Assembly (NCBI GenBank): GCA_964561705.1 | Contig: CAZLQJ010000001.1 | Coordinates: 49,654-113,653, forward strand | DNA from: HGM12587 sp964561705 | Lineage (GTDB): Bacteria > Bacillota > Clostridia > Lachnospirales > Lachnospiraceae | Reading direction: 5' to 3' | Length of the DNA: 64,000 nucleotides | Shown here: in pieces, positions 8,821-18,060 of the stretch | Position numbering within the stretch: the stretch's first letter is position 1 | How the letters are laid out: every line of letters begins with the position of its first letter | Made by a program: the position numbers and the translations under genes | The notes under the pieces: generated by a model | What the model was told of the DNA's origin: nothing | Databases searched by the model: none | Seen by the model: the letters and a program-made list of their open reading frames with translations, nothing else

Positions 8821-9959
8821 GTCATGCTCCTTCTCTCTTCTTCACCTGTCAAAGTGGCAAATGCCAATCTGGTATTTGTATCTAAGGCCGCCTTTTCATA
8901 TTGGCCCAGAACACTGTTCACACCCAGATAGGAATATCCGTCTGTAAAAATATAAGGTTTTAATACAATCAGATTTACCTCCATCTGAACCGGCTTAATC
9001 TGTTCTAAAATTCTTAAAAGGGTCTGATGCTCCTGATATGCCGGAATATTTTCTTCCTTCACCAAAACGGTAAAACATCCTGGATCATCCTCATACAGCT
9101 GTTCCAAAAGTTTTCCGTAGGATCCATTGTTTTGATAAACCGACCAATCCTGCCATTCGATCACAAATGGCTTTTCTCCTGTATACAGTTCTACCAAAAG
9201 CTCAATTCCCCTTCTGGTACCTCTGCTGGCTTGAAATTCCATCGCATGCTCCAGCAAAAATCGCAACTGACTTTCTCTCCACATATAAGGAGTTTCAATG
9301 TCCAGCCATCCTGCCAATTCTTCCAAAAACTGCTGATCCGCCGTCTTCGGGTCAAGTTGCTGTGGAAATGATTTGATTTCCCCGCCGACATCCTCATACA
9401 GAGATTGGAAGACCGCCAGATATCGATCCAGAAAGGACTGATTTCCCATCTGCTTTTGATACAATTCCGGAAGATATTTCATCCAGCTCTGTGCCGGAAA
9501 TGTGATCATAAACTCTCCCAGTGCCACAGGTTCATCTGTCTGTGGATAAACTTCCAAAAGAAACCAAAGATATCTTCCTTCCAGACCATGGAGCAAAATA
9601 TCCTGACTGTAACTCATTTCCTTTTTTAAAAACGGTTCCAGTCTTTTCTTTTTTTCCGACAATGACAGCTCCGCAGATTTTAACAGTTCTTTTAGATTCA
9701 TGGTTTCTCCCTGCTCCAGATACTGAATGGTATCCGATGCATAAAAGGAAATTCTTATGGCTGCTGACCCCTTCTTTTTTTGTTTTCCGGTCATTCGATG
9801 CCATATCGTTCCCTCTTTTCCACTGTCCAGGATCCTGGAAAAAAAAGCTGCCTTTCCAAAAAAACCTGTTTCGGTTACCAGCCCTGAAGGACTTCCCTCC
9901 ATATGTTCCGCATAGCCTCTGTTATAATCGGAAGTTTTATTGAAAACAAAATATTTCAT
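8817..9959 (-). CDS. Phage tail protein I-like baseplate protein (TIGR02242 type)
   Basis: 380 residues. The C-terminal 220 match the 'phage tail protein domain' seen in eCIS baseplates: 'WMKYLPELYQKQM', 'FLDRYLAVFQSLYEDV', 'LDPKTADQQFLEELAGWL', then 'ASRGTRRGIELLVELYTG'. The N-terminal 150 residues are beta-rich and specific to this subgroup. It follows the two baseplate-J genes, as in other CIS clusters, and probably forms the outer edge of the baseplate. A clear AGGAAGG site precedes the ATG at 9959. Confidence 0.82.
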   Translation of the reverse strand: MKYFVFNKTSDYNRGYAEHMEGSPSGLVTETGFFGKAAFFSRILDSGKEGTIWHRMTGKQKKKGSAAIRISFYASDTIQYLEQGETMNLKELLKSAELSLSEKKKRLEPFLKKEMSYSQDILLHGLEGRYLWFLLEVYPQTDEPVALGEFMITFPAQSWMKYLPELYQKQMGNQSFLDRYLAVFQSLYEDVGGEIKSFPQQLDPKTADQQFLEELAGWLDIETPYMWRESQLRFLLEHAMEFQASRGTRRGIELLVELYTGEKPFVIEWQDWSVYQNNGSYGKLLEQLYEDDPGCFTVLVKEENIPAYQEHQTLLRILEQIKPVQMEVNLIVLKPYIFTDGYSYLGVNSVLGQYEKAALDTNTRLAFATLTGEEERRSMT

Positions 9960-9979
9960 ACCTTCCTACCTCTTCTTTT

Positions 9980-12082
9980 CTATTCATCGATCGAACAGGA
10001 ACAATGGATCTGAATCTCATCTGCAATCCCGTTTCCCGGAAACAACAGATCTCCATATACATTCCTACGAATTCCATTTCCTTTGGCATCCAGCACCAGA
10101 GATCGTACCCCCAGTACACACTCTAGCCGGTCAATACAGCCATAAAGTCCGCTGTAAGAAATTTGACCGCCAAATTGCTTTTGCAGCGGGGCAATATAGT
10201 TTTCAACTGCCTGACAAATTCTTTCCTTTGCTCCCTGATACTGTGGTCTTGTAGTCACCTCCAGATAAACGGATACTGTCCCATATGCCGGTGATAGCAT
10301 TCTAAAACTTACACCAAGCATTCTTCCCGGCTCCAGATACTGACAGATATTCTCGATCAATGCCGGTTTTAATCGTGGTCTTTTCTCAAGGCTTAAAGGC
10401 TTTACAACCATTTGAATCTCATTTCCACCTCCCGGACTTGTAAATTCTCCTGTTCCTGCCAATGCCTTGCAGCTTTCAATCCGAAGCCCCGGCGTTTTTC
10501 GGATTGCCCGCTCATAATCTTCTGCTGTGACCATATTTCTTGCTTCTGTTAATTCCTTTCGCACCCTGGCAAATGCTGCTGAAAGTGATTCTTCCTCCAT
10601 ACCGCCTGCTGCATCTCTAGGATTCCACGCTACGGACTTTTCTAAGGATTTTAAAGTAAAATGATCAATCTTTCCCTTCTTTACATTTCCTCCGCTTCCT
10701 AGAACTCTCGTATAAGATACCAGAAGAATTTTTCCCTCTGGTGCCATCCCGTGAATGCTGTCCCCAAATCGAATTTGACCATTGGCACAATCCGCAATAT
10801 AATGCCTGTCTTCCGGCCCCGAACCGGAAAAATCTCTTTTTTTCTCCCATTTTCGGTAACACCCCGGCTCTTCCGGATCCTCGATCAAAAGTTCCAGATT
10901 CTCAGAAGATCCCCTTGTTTCATCCAGGAAGAAGATCTCATTGGGAAAGCCACTTCCTTTGCCTATAACTTGATGCGCTGTATACCATTCTTCCTCTTTT
11001 GAAACCAATATGTAAAAAGTTCCATTTTCAAATTCCTGTAATGTAACATCTGACAGCCAGATCCTTAATACGCCTTCTTCTTTTCTGGTCTCTTTGATCA
11101 CAACCCTTTGATACCGTTCCTCCCTGCACTGATAGACCTGAAATTCTCCCGCTTCACAAAGTCCGTGAGAAATCCATAAAACTGGCTCATTTTCGTCACA
11201 AATTTCTTTTTCTGCTTCCAAAAATACCGCAACTGTTTCTTTTTGTGTCACCTTTAACGTGTTGACATCCAAAAATCTTAATACCGGCGGCATTTCATAC
11301 TGGCTGTCTTTTAACTCCATTCTAAGGAAATATCCCAATTCCCCATCAATCTGTCTTTCCTGCATTTCTCCCGGTACACGAAAAGTCAGCTGTCCGTCAA
11401 ATAAAAATCCAAAGGTTGTATCTTTTAAAATCTCCAATTCCTGATAACATTCTCCATTCCAAAAAGTAAAACGGATCTTTGCCAGAGGAAGCGTATCTTT
11501 TTGTGCCGGATTTCTTGGACATTCTGTCTCCTCCGCCTCCCAGCAGGTCAGATTGATCGTTTCATTGGCCGGCAGTGCTTTTGAAAATCCCAGATAAAAT
11601 ACAGTTCCCGTTAACGCTTCACGCCCAAAAGGATAAAAGGCCAGATCATGTCCAAGTTCCAGCTGCTCTCTGTCAAGAAAACTAACTTTGCGATTTTTCC
11701 ATCCAAATGCACATTGAATACATACGCCCGGAAGCAGTTGCTCCTCCGTCGTTTCAAAAGGTACCCCCGAAGCTTCCAATCCTGTTCCTTTCAAAATATG
11801 AAGCGGAGTTTCAGCCTTTGTACAAACAAAGGCTGAAGCACTTTTTTGATGCCTTACCCGGGTTCCTAAAAGTTTCAGATATTTTTCTCTGTGAAGTTCT
11901 CCTATATGATCGAGCTCATACTGCTGGATTTCTTTCAGCCATGCAAAAAGTTCCACCAGTGTGATGCCCGGATCATGATAATTAAAATCTGTCCATTCCG
12001 GATAATAACCTGCAATTCTCTTTTTTGCTGTTTCCAGCATCTCCTCAAATGTGATTTGATCTAAATGAATATCCGGCAACAT
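9980..12082 (-). CDS. Baseplate J-like protein, smaller paralogue
   Basis: 700 residues of the baseplate assembly (gp6/J) family. The N-terminus has the family's 'YHDPGITLVELFAWLKEIQ'. The J core lies at about 430-640: 'IRFGDSIHGMAPEGKILLVS', 'GSGGNVKKGKID', then a helical 'TAEDYERAIRKTPGLRIESC'. It is a paralogue of the 975-residue protein just upstream; together they correspond to Afp11 and Afp12, the wedge proteins that attach the baseplate to the sheath. ATG at 12082 with AGGAGG at a spacing of about 7. Confidence 0.88.
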   Translation of the reverse strand: MLPDIHLDQITFEEMLETAKKRIAGYYPEWTDFNYHDPGITLVELFAWLKEIQQYELDHIGELHREKYLKLLGTRVRHQKSASAFVCTKAETPLHILKGTGLEASGVPFETTEEQLLPGVCIQCAFGWKNRKVSFLDREQLELGHDLAFYPFGREALTGTVFYLGFSKALPANETINLTCWEAEETECPRNPAQKDTLPLAKIRFTFWNGECYQELEILKDTTFGFLFDGQLTFRVPGEMQERQIDGELGYFLRMELKDSQYEMPPVLRFLDVNTLKVTQKETVAVFLEAEKEICDENEPVLWISHGLCEAGEFQVYQCREERYQRVVIKETRKEEGVLRIWLSDVTLQEFENGTFYILVSKEEEWYTAHQVIGKGSGFPNEIFFLDETRGSSENLELLIEDPEEPGCYRKWEKKRDFSGSGPEDRHYIADCANGQIRFGDSIHGMAPEGKILLVSYTRVLGSGGNVKKGKIDHFTLKSLEKSVAWNPRDAAGGMEEESLSAAFARVRKELTEARNMVTAEDYERAIRKTPGLRIESCKALAGTGEFTSPGGGNEIQMVVKPLSLEKRPRLKPALIENICQYLEPGRMLGVSFRMLSPAYGTVSVYLEVTTRPQYQGAKERICQAVENYIAPLQKQFGGQISYSGLYGCIDRLECVLGVRSLVLDAKGNGIRRNVYGDLLFPGNGIADEIQIHCSCSIDE

Positions 12083-12100
12083 GTGAAACCTCCTGTCTTT

Positions 12101-15028
12101 TTAATTTTCCTGTACATTTACTATAATTTCATGATTTCCACTGACCGGCAGAATATAGGGATGCTTTGCTATGATTTCCGGATCTACTTCCTGACGTCCT
12201 TTTGGTCCATTTACCAAAGCAACCAGGTAAACTTTCCGAATCTGCACAATCTCCGGAATTTCTTTGATCGCATTCCGAAGCTGCATTGCCCCCGGAAATT
12301 GACCGATTGCCCAGCCATTTCCATCAAAATGACCATTCATAGGATCTAAAAATCGGGAAATCTGTTCCTGTACTCTTCTTCTTACCTGAAAAACTTCCTG
12401 AAAACTTTTGATCACAACTTCTGCCATAACTTTCACTTCTACCAGCTTTGGTCCGGTTACATAAAACTGTTTTCTAGTGACAATTCCTGGATCCATCCTT
12501 GGAATAAGATACTGACGGATACTTTCCTGTATAGATGTTATCTGACTTTTATCCATTTGATCACCCTCCGGTAAAATAACCAGGGTCACCGCTCCGGGTT
12601 CTTTTTCACCTTCTTCATTTCTTCCGCCAAAACATCTTACCTTCTTCAGCACTCTGGAAGCCTCCATGGCCAGTTCCTCATAATCCCTGGCAGTCACCGC
12701 CCGATCCCAGTGACGAAGTCTGGCGCTGCATCGGCGCAATGCTTCTTTCGGTGTTTCTGTATCAAGACCGCCCCATAGACTTTCCGGATTATAAACGCCT
12801 GTCACAAATCCCAGGGTCTGATTTAATTTATTCACCTGACCAGCTCCTACATTTGCATGACTTCCTCCACCGCACCGATAGCTGACACGGATCGCATCTG
12901 TTCTGTTCAACGGAGGAAGCATTCCATGATTTCCATTTCCAAAATAGATTATGCCATTCGATCTGTCCGCCTGATAAACCCGGCTGTCCGCGGTGACTGT
13001 TTCCAGATCTTCCACTTCCTTCCACATTGTGTAAGTCTCTTCTTCCTGAATTTCTACTAAGATACGATCAATATTTCCATGCATCAGATGTAAGCAACAA
13101 CTTTCTTCAATCTCATCCAGCGTAAACCATTCGGTCTCTTTTTGTTCCATATGGCGGATCTCTACCGCGTTCATCCAGAGAGACTTTAATACCGGATACC
13201 GTTTCCCACTCTGATTCTCTTTATAGAAATCTCCTGCATCCCGCAAGCGAATCCAATACTTTTCTTCCCCAAAACAGGAGGTCTTTAAAAAATCCTCCGG
13301 ACCCACAAAAGTTACCAGTCCCGGACGACTGAGCGAACAAGTCTCATCTGCTAAATTCATTTCTTTCCATCCCTTTTCACTCCTGTATTCCCAGCAAATG
13401 CTTCCTCGTTCCCCTAAAATCGGCTCTTCTAACAGAAAAAGCATCCTCACCGGAGCACCTTTCGGCGCTTTTTCAAATCCCAAATACAAAGATTTTTCAG
13501 ACTCCTTCAATCCCTGAAAAAGATCTTCCTCTCTCTTCTGAAATTCTTCTCTGGTCAACAGAACCTTCTCTAAATTATTGGAAATGCCAATGTTCTTTGT
13601 TTCCTTTCCTGCTCCCGGATATGAATAAGAAAAACAGGTATTTCCAAGAACCGGCACAATGTACTGACCTTTTAATTTATAGAAATTATTAATCTTTAAT
13701 ATTCTTGCCCGGATATAACAGGTTTCACAGGAATTTACCAAAATCGGCATCATATCTGCCGGACATGTAAAGGTAATTTTCTTTTGCTGACTTAACATTC
13801 CTCCGCGGATTCCAAAAATATCACTGTATTCTTTCCCTGAAAATAAACGACTCCATCCATTTCCATTAAAATATTCCCAGATAACTTCTTCTATGCTTAC
13901 ATCAAACTCCGGATTAGGTTTAAAATCCGATCGTTTCATAATCCATTTCCATTCAATCGGATCTTCCTCCAGATTTGTCTCCAGTGGAATGGGAACAAAA
14001 TCTATATGAAAATTCAGGGTGATTTCTGCCCCCCGCTTTCCCAGCACTTCCTTTGATCCAAAATAAACCTCCTCAAACGGTGTCAGGCTCTGACCAAATG
14101 GAAAATATTCCTGCTGATCACATTCTACGGAAGCCCCATAGATATATTCCGGTTTTAACTGATCCGCTCTGCTCCTGATCTTAATCTCCTCCACGGAAAT
14201 TTTTTCCGCCTTATGGATATCCAGGATCCTGCAGCGCAGTACATAACTTTGCTTATCACGAAATTCAGCCTTCGCAAAAGCCGGCTGTTCCTTCTTCTTA
14301 TGGAGCAGCAAATGTTCCTGAAAAACCGATACCTCCGGCAAATCCTGCCATCCACCATCGCTCCAGTAGGAAAATCGGGCAATTTCCGGATCTGCCAATA
14401 TCTCCAGAATCTTCTTTTCCAAAAGTTTTCCCCGATGTGCAAAAAAACTGATTTCGATATAGGTCTCACCAAAGATTTCCAAAACTTCTTCGTGAAAAAG
14501 ATATAATTCATGTGACTGAAGATTCTCTCCCTTCTCACGAAACAAAACCAGCGCTTCCTCCTGCCTTTTGAGATCTTCACACAATCTGTATATCCGATCC
14601 TTTGCTCCGTCTGTCATATAGAAGCAAGAGGGACGGGCCGGTGTCACATAGATGTCTTCTGCCGTTTCATACTGGACCGTTGGTTCGTCTCCATCCTCCA
14701 AATCCGCTGTCATTGCGGTTCCGGCATCGATCTCTATACCTTCCGGTGCATCCTCCGCAATCTCAAACACCACATGACCACGTGCAGGAACAGATGGTTT
14801 TAACTGCGCTCCAAGCTCATTAAAAAATGACAGCTGATTTTTATATCCGGCCCGGTTGAACTGTGCAATGGTTCCTTCCAGCATGTCTGCATAAACCACT
14901 GCCAATGCTGACCCAATGTCCGGATCATTCACATTAAAATTCCATTCCGGTGTATAATTGGAAGCAATCTGTCCAATCTGTCCGATAATTTCCTCACTGG
15001 TTCTGGAATCGATTTTCCACTCCTTCAT
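12101..15028 (-). CDS. Baseplate J-like protein, larger paralogue
   Basis: 975 residues, like the large 'putative baseplate assembly protein' of eCIS. N-terminal 'NVNDPDIGSALAVVYADMLE' is the counterpart of the DPGI motif in the smaller paralogue. The J-type core at about 680-800 includes 'IYFGNGNHGMLPPLNRTDAI', 'GGGSHANVGAGQVNKL' and 'VTARDYEELAMEASRVLKKV'. Long beta-rich insertions fill residues 150-650. It forms the triangular wedges round the spike. The start ATG 15028 has AGGAGG 7 bases upstream, and the gene follows gp25 after 11 bases. Confidence 0.9.
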   Translation of the reverse strand: MKEWKIDSRTSEEIIGQIGQIASNYTPEWNFNVNDPDIGSALAVVYADMLEGTIAQFNRAGYKNQLSFFNELGAQLKPSVPARGHVVFEIAEDAPEGIEIDAGTAMTADLEDGDEPTVQYETAEDIYVTPARPSCFYMTDGAKDRIYRLCEDLKRQEEALVLFREKGENLQSHELYLFHEEVLEIFGETYIEISFFAHRGKLLEKKILEILADPEIARFSYWSDGGWQDLPEVSVFQEHLLLHKKKEQPAFAKAEFRDKQSYVLRCRILDIHKAEKISVEEIKIRSRADQLKPEYIYGASVECDQQEYFPFGQSLTPFEEVYFGSKEVLGKRGAEITLNFHIDFVPIPLETNLEEDPIEWKWIMKRSDFKPNPEFDVSIEEVIWEYFNGNGWSRLFSGKEYSDIFGIRGGMLSQQKKITFTCPADMMPILVNSCETCYIRARILKINNFYKLKGQYIVPVLGNTCFSYSYPGAGKETKNIGISNNLEKVLLTREEFQKREEDLFQGLKESEKSLYLGFEKAPKGAPVRMLFLLEEPILGERGSICWEYRSEKGWKEMNLADETCSLSRPGLVTFVGPEDFLKTSCFGEEKYWIRLRDAGDFYKENQSGKRYPVLKSLWMNAVEIRHMEQKETEWFTLDEIEESCCLHLMHGNIDRILVEIQEEETYTMWKEVEDLETVTADSRVYQADRSNGIIYFGNGNHGMLPPLNRTDAIRVSYRCGGGSHANVGAGQVNKLNQTLGFVTGVYNPESLWGGLDTETPKEALRRCSARLRHWDRAVTARDYEELAMEASRVLKKVRCFGGRNEEGEKEPGAVTLVILPEGDQMDKSQITSIQESIRQYLIPRMDPGIVTRKQFYVTGPKLVEVKVMAEVVIKSFQEVFQVRRRVQEQISRFLDPMNGHFDGNGWAIGQFPGAMQLRNAIKEIPEIVQIRKVYLVALVNGPKGRQEVDPEIIAKHPYILPVSGNHEIIVNVQEN

Positions 15029-15039
15029 CTGCCTGCCTC

Positions 15040-15459
15040 CTATGCTCCCATTCCTTCATTGATATAATATGGATAGACCAGATTGTACGGATTATTCGTA
15101 CTGCGTACAACATAGCTGATCTCAATCAGCAACACCCCTTCTTCTTCCTGTTCACTATTTACGTGAACCTCAACCTGTATGATCCTTGGTTCCCAGATCA
15201 TCAATGCCCGCTGTACTGCCTGCTCCATCTGATATCTCGTGGTGTAATCCATGGTTTCAAAGGCATAGTCATAAATATCACATCCAAATTCCGGACGCAT
15301 GACCCGTTCACCTTTTCTCGTCCTTAAAATAATCTGGATTGCCTGAGCAATATCCTCCTCCAATGAAACTGTTTTCATTCGTCCTGTGGCCTCGTCTACT
15401 TCAATAGGAAATGCAAATCCCGTCCCCAGAAAATGATTTTTATGCGCTCGCTCTGCCAT
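15040..15459 (-). CDS. gp25-like baseplate wedge protein
   Basis: 139 residues of the T4 gp25/lysozyme-like baseplate family (Afp9/Pvc9), which nucleates sheath polymerisation. Family signatures: 'LGTGFAFPIEVDEATGRM', 'EEDIAQAIQIILRTRKGER' and 'RPEFGCDIYDYAFE'. I prefer ATG 15459 because AGAGGAG then lies about 9 bases upstream; the earlier ATG at 15468 sits almost on the ribosome site. It lies between the spike and baseplate-J genes, the usual order. Confidence 0.92.
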   Translation of the reverse strand: MAERAHKNHFLGTGFAFPIEVDEATGRMKTVSLEEDIAQAIQIILRTRKGERVMRPEFGCDIYDYAFETMDYTTRYQMEQAVQRALMIWEPRIIQVEVHVNSEQEEEGVLLIEISYVVRSTNNPYNLVYPYYINEGMGA

Positions 15460-15473
15460 CTGATCCATCTCCT

Positions 15474-16247
15474 CTAATTAATCTTCACAATGGAACCTTT
15501 CAGCTGGGCTGCACCGCTGGATTCCAGTTTCAGGCTTCCGTTTCCTTTCACATTCACCGAGGTTCCTGCAACCTTCAAGGTCTGTCCCTGAAGTTCCGCA
15601 CTTTGATTTGCCTTGATCACAACCTTGCCGGCATTAATCTGCACGGACTTGCTGGTTCCGTTAAAGGAAGCCATTGCCTTTCCTCCAACCTTAATCTCCA
15701 ATTTCTTTTCTGCTGCCAGCGTCATCGCTCCCTGCTTTCCATCCAGGGTAATTCCATTCTTCCCGTCTTTGTCACTAATACGTATGGTCTGTTTTTCATC
15801 TTCCAACAATATTTTCATATCCTTCGGTGTCTTTATCAGAATCTGTTCTTTTCCGGACACTTCCGAAAAAGTGATCTCACACCCGCCTTTCGTCCGCATT
15901 TTTTTTACCGGATTCTTCTCTTTTACTGTATCTTTTGGTAATGCATTTTTCTTGCTCCAGACACAGCCAATGACTACCGGACAATTTCTATCCCCCATTT
16001 GAAATGCCAGAACAACTTCTGAACCAATCTCTGGCAATGCATAACTTCCATAGCCATTTCCTGCATAGGGTACAGCAATCGGAACCCATCCTGTCTGGTT
16101 TTTCCCTTTTTCTCCAAGAAAATACTCTACTTTGACCATTCCCGGATGCTCTTTATTCCAATTTTCTTTCACCAGACCGATTACAATCCCGGGAACCGTC
16201 CCTGATAATGGAGAAGACGGCTGCAGCAGTTCATCAAACATTCCCAT
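15474..16247 (-). CDS. Spike protein, gp5/VgrG C-terminal part (OB fold and beta-helix)
   Basis: 257 residues. The N-terminal 110 form a gp5-type OB fold ('GIVIGLVKENWNKEHPGMV', 'WVPIAVPYAGNGYGSYALPE', 'GDRNCPVVIGCVWSKKN'). The remaining 130 are alternating strands with repeated K/I/A patterns, as in the triple-stranded beta-helix of VgrG/gp5 spikes. Together with the upstream gpD-like gene it makes a two-chain VgrG. The AGGAGG site favours ATG 16247 over 16256; the start then overlaps the gpD stop (TGATG), giving coupled synthesis of both halves. Confidence 0.88.
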   Translation of the reverse strand: MGMFDELLQPSSPLSGTVPGIVIGLVKENWNKEHPGMVKVEYFLGEKGKNQTGWVPIAVPYAGNGYGSYALPEIGSEVVLAFQMGDRNCPVVIGCVWSKKNALPKDTVKEKNPVKKMRTKGGCEITFSEVSGKEQILIKTPKDMKILLEDEKQTIRISDKDGKNGITLDGKQGAMTLAAEKKLEIKVGGKAMASFNGTSKSVQINAGKVVIKANQSAELQGQTLKVAGTSVNVKGNGSLKLESSGAAQLKGSIVKIN

Positions 16248-17326
16248 CAGCTCCATCCTCCTATCTCAAATTCTGTGGTAAACGCATCCTTGCTGATCTT
16301 GTGGCAAACATTGGTAACATAATATTTTTTATTTACCATTTCTTCCAGCTTCACAACCTCCACAAATCTTCCTGGTACAATTTCCGGCAGACCAATACAA
16401 ATACCTCTGCCCCTTTGCCCTGCTGTCATCTGCGCATCTGCCAAAGCCTCCGCCCGAATCTTAGCCTTATTTTGTGTATCTGCCTCCGGATCTGAAATAC
16501 AGGAAACCGGTATCTGGGAGGTCAGTTGATTTTGAGGCTCTTTGGAGCGAATGGTCGTTCCGGCCGTAATGATTTTCTGTTCCAACTGATGAAATCCCGA
16601 TACTTCAATTTTTAAGTTGGTATAACAGCTTTCCATCTCAAACTGTCTCAGTTCCCTTCCATACTCCATTTTCATGATCGGTCTTGTTTCTTTTCTTGGT
16701 TTTCTAAAATAGGCGGTATCTCCCAACACAAAAAACTCCCGCCCGGTACGGCCACTCCCTGCCAACTCTCTTGCAATAAAATCATAATCTGTAGAATTTT
16801 GAGAAAGCGGTCGTTCCAAATTGTCCTTTGTCTGATCAATCTGTACTTTACAAAGCTTAGAATACGGTTTCAGAACTTTTTTTACTGCATCGGAGTAATT
16901 TTTTACATCATGGAGTACGTGATGGACACCACATTGCATCATCAAACGCCGCACATCCATAATCGTAATCACCAAACACGGGTAGGATTTAAATTCTGCA
17001 CCTAAAAATGCGATATAGCCCTTCAGGATCTTTTTCACTTCTGATCCATAACCAATCCCAACTTCTACGATCGTTCCCAATTGAAACTTCTTTTTGATGC
17101 CTTGATCAAAACTTCTTTTTTCCTTATCATAATCCGCATCTAGACGGATGACTGCCATACTCGCTGCTGACAATGCTAGGGAAACTTCCACCGACATTAC
17201 TTTGAAACTGATTTCCTGACTTACTTCTCTTCCATTGATGTAGAGGCGGACAGCCGGAATATGAAAGTTTCCATATTTATTTGCAAGTGCTTCATATGTA
17301 TAGACATCTGTCATCAAACCTGCCAC
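16247..17326 (-). CDS. gpD/VgrG N-terminal-like spike hub protein
   Basis: 359 residues of the phage late control gene D / VgrG N-terminal family, which forms the trimeric hub that fits the hexameric tube to the spike. Features: 'PAVRLYINGREVSQEISF' at the start, 'FQLGTIVEVGIGYGSEVKKI' and 'YFRKPRKETRPIMKMEYGRE'. The start is GTG at 17326 with GGAGG at a spacing of 7. In Afp and PVC hub and spike are one VgrG-like chain (Afp8); here they are two genes joined by a stop/start overlap. Confidence 0.87.
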   Translation of the reverse strand: MAGLMTDVYTYEALANKYGNFHIPAVRLYINGREVSQEISFKVMSVEVSLALSAASMAVIRLDADYDKEKRSFDQGIKKKFQLGTIVEVGIGYGSEVKKILKGYIAFLGAEFKSYPCLVITIMDVRRLMMQCGVHHVLHDVKNYSDAVKKVLKPYSKLCKVQIDQTKDNLERPLSQNSTDYDFIARELAGSGRTGREFFVLGDTAYFRKPRKETRPIMKMEYGRELRQFEMESCYTNLKIEVSGFHQLEQKIITAGTTIRSKEPQNQLTSQIPVSCISDPEADTQNKAKIRAEALADAQMTAGQRGRGICIGLPEIVPGRFVEVVKLEEMVNKKYYVTNVCHKISKDAFTTEFEIGGWS

Positions 17327-17342
17327 CGCTTCTCCTCCTAAT

Positions 17343-18044
17343 TTATAATGCCGGGATTTTTAACACGGTTCCCGGTGCAATATGCAATGGATCTGATATT
17401 CCATTGGCTTTCGCAATGATTCTCCACTTTGATATATCACCATATTCCTTGGCAGCCATATCCCAGATGGAATAATCTTCTCTTACAGTTCTACTCTTCG
17501 TTCTATCCGGTGATTCAAAAGGGGATTTTCTTCCATTCCAGGAAGCCACAACTTCCATGAATTGAACATTCAATTTTGCCTGGATTGGCATGCCATCCTC
17601 CGCAAATTTGGTATAGGTACTTTCCACATTTGTGATCACTCCGTAAAAAGAAAGTGAACCCCAGATAAATTTCACCTCCGGCGGCGCATGAAATCTTCCA
17701 TCAATATTTATAAGATCTGTAATTTCCCGCACATCTTTTGATACATCGGTTGCCTTTTTATTTGTAAAGGTCGAAGTTGTTATCACCGGACCGGTATCCA
17801 GAAAAAGTTCCATACGAAGCGTTTTTGCACTTCCGCCTGAATAAACCGTCAATGGATCATCCTTCCATGGAAGTGGTATCTGTTCATAGCTTGCTTCCTC
17901 CGATAGCGTATACTGTGATGGATTAAATAACACCTTGATTGTTTTTTTTGATCCATCCTTGTTATAAGCCACGATCTGGGCCTTTTTTAGTTGTTCCGGA
18001 AAAAAACTATTTACGTTGAAAGCTGTCAGAGCACTTGCTGCCAT
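17343..18044 (-). CDS. LysM-containing tube-baseplate adaptor (Afp7-like)
   Basis: 233 residues. The N-terminal part ('IKVLFNPSQYTLSEEASYEQ') is the family block of Afp7/gp53-type proteins that join the tube initiator to the baseplate. The C-terminal 50 residues are a LysM domain ('DYSIWDMAAKEYGDISKW' to 'GTVLKIPAL'). LysM domains of this family are structural in CIS and need not bind peptidoglycan. ATG 18044 has AGGAGG 6 bases upstream; the ATG at 18050 is too close to it. It lies between the large coiled-coil gene and the hub gene. Confidence 0.9.
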   Translation of the reverse strand: MAASALTAFNVNSFFPEQLKKAQIVAYNKDGSKKTIKVLFNPSQYTLSEEASYEQIPLPWKDDPLTVYSGGSAKTLRMELFLDTGPVITTSTFTNKKATDVSKDVREITDLINIDGRFHAPPEVKFIWGSLSFYGVITNVESTYTKFAEDGMPIQAKLNVQFMEVVASWNGRKSPFESPDRTKSRTVREDYSIWDMAAKEYGDISKWRIIAKANGISDPLHIAPGTVLKIPAL

Positions 18045-18060
18045 ATCCATCCTCCTGTTC

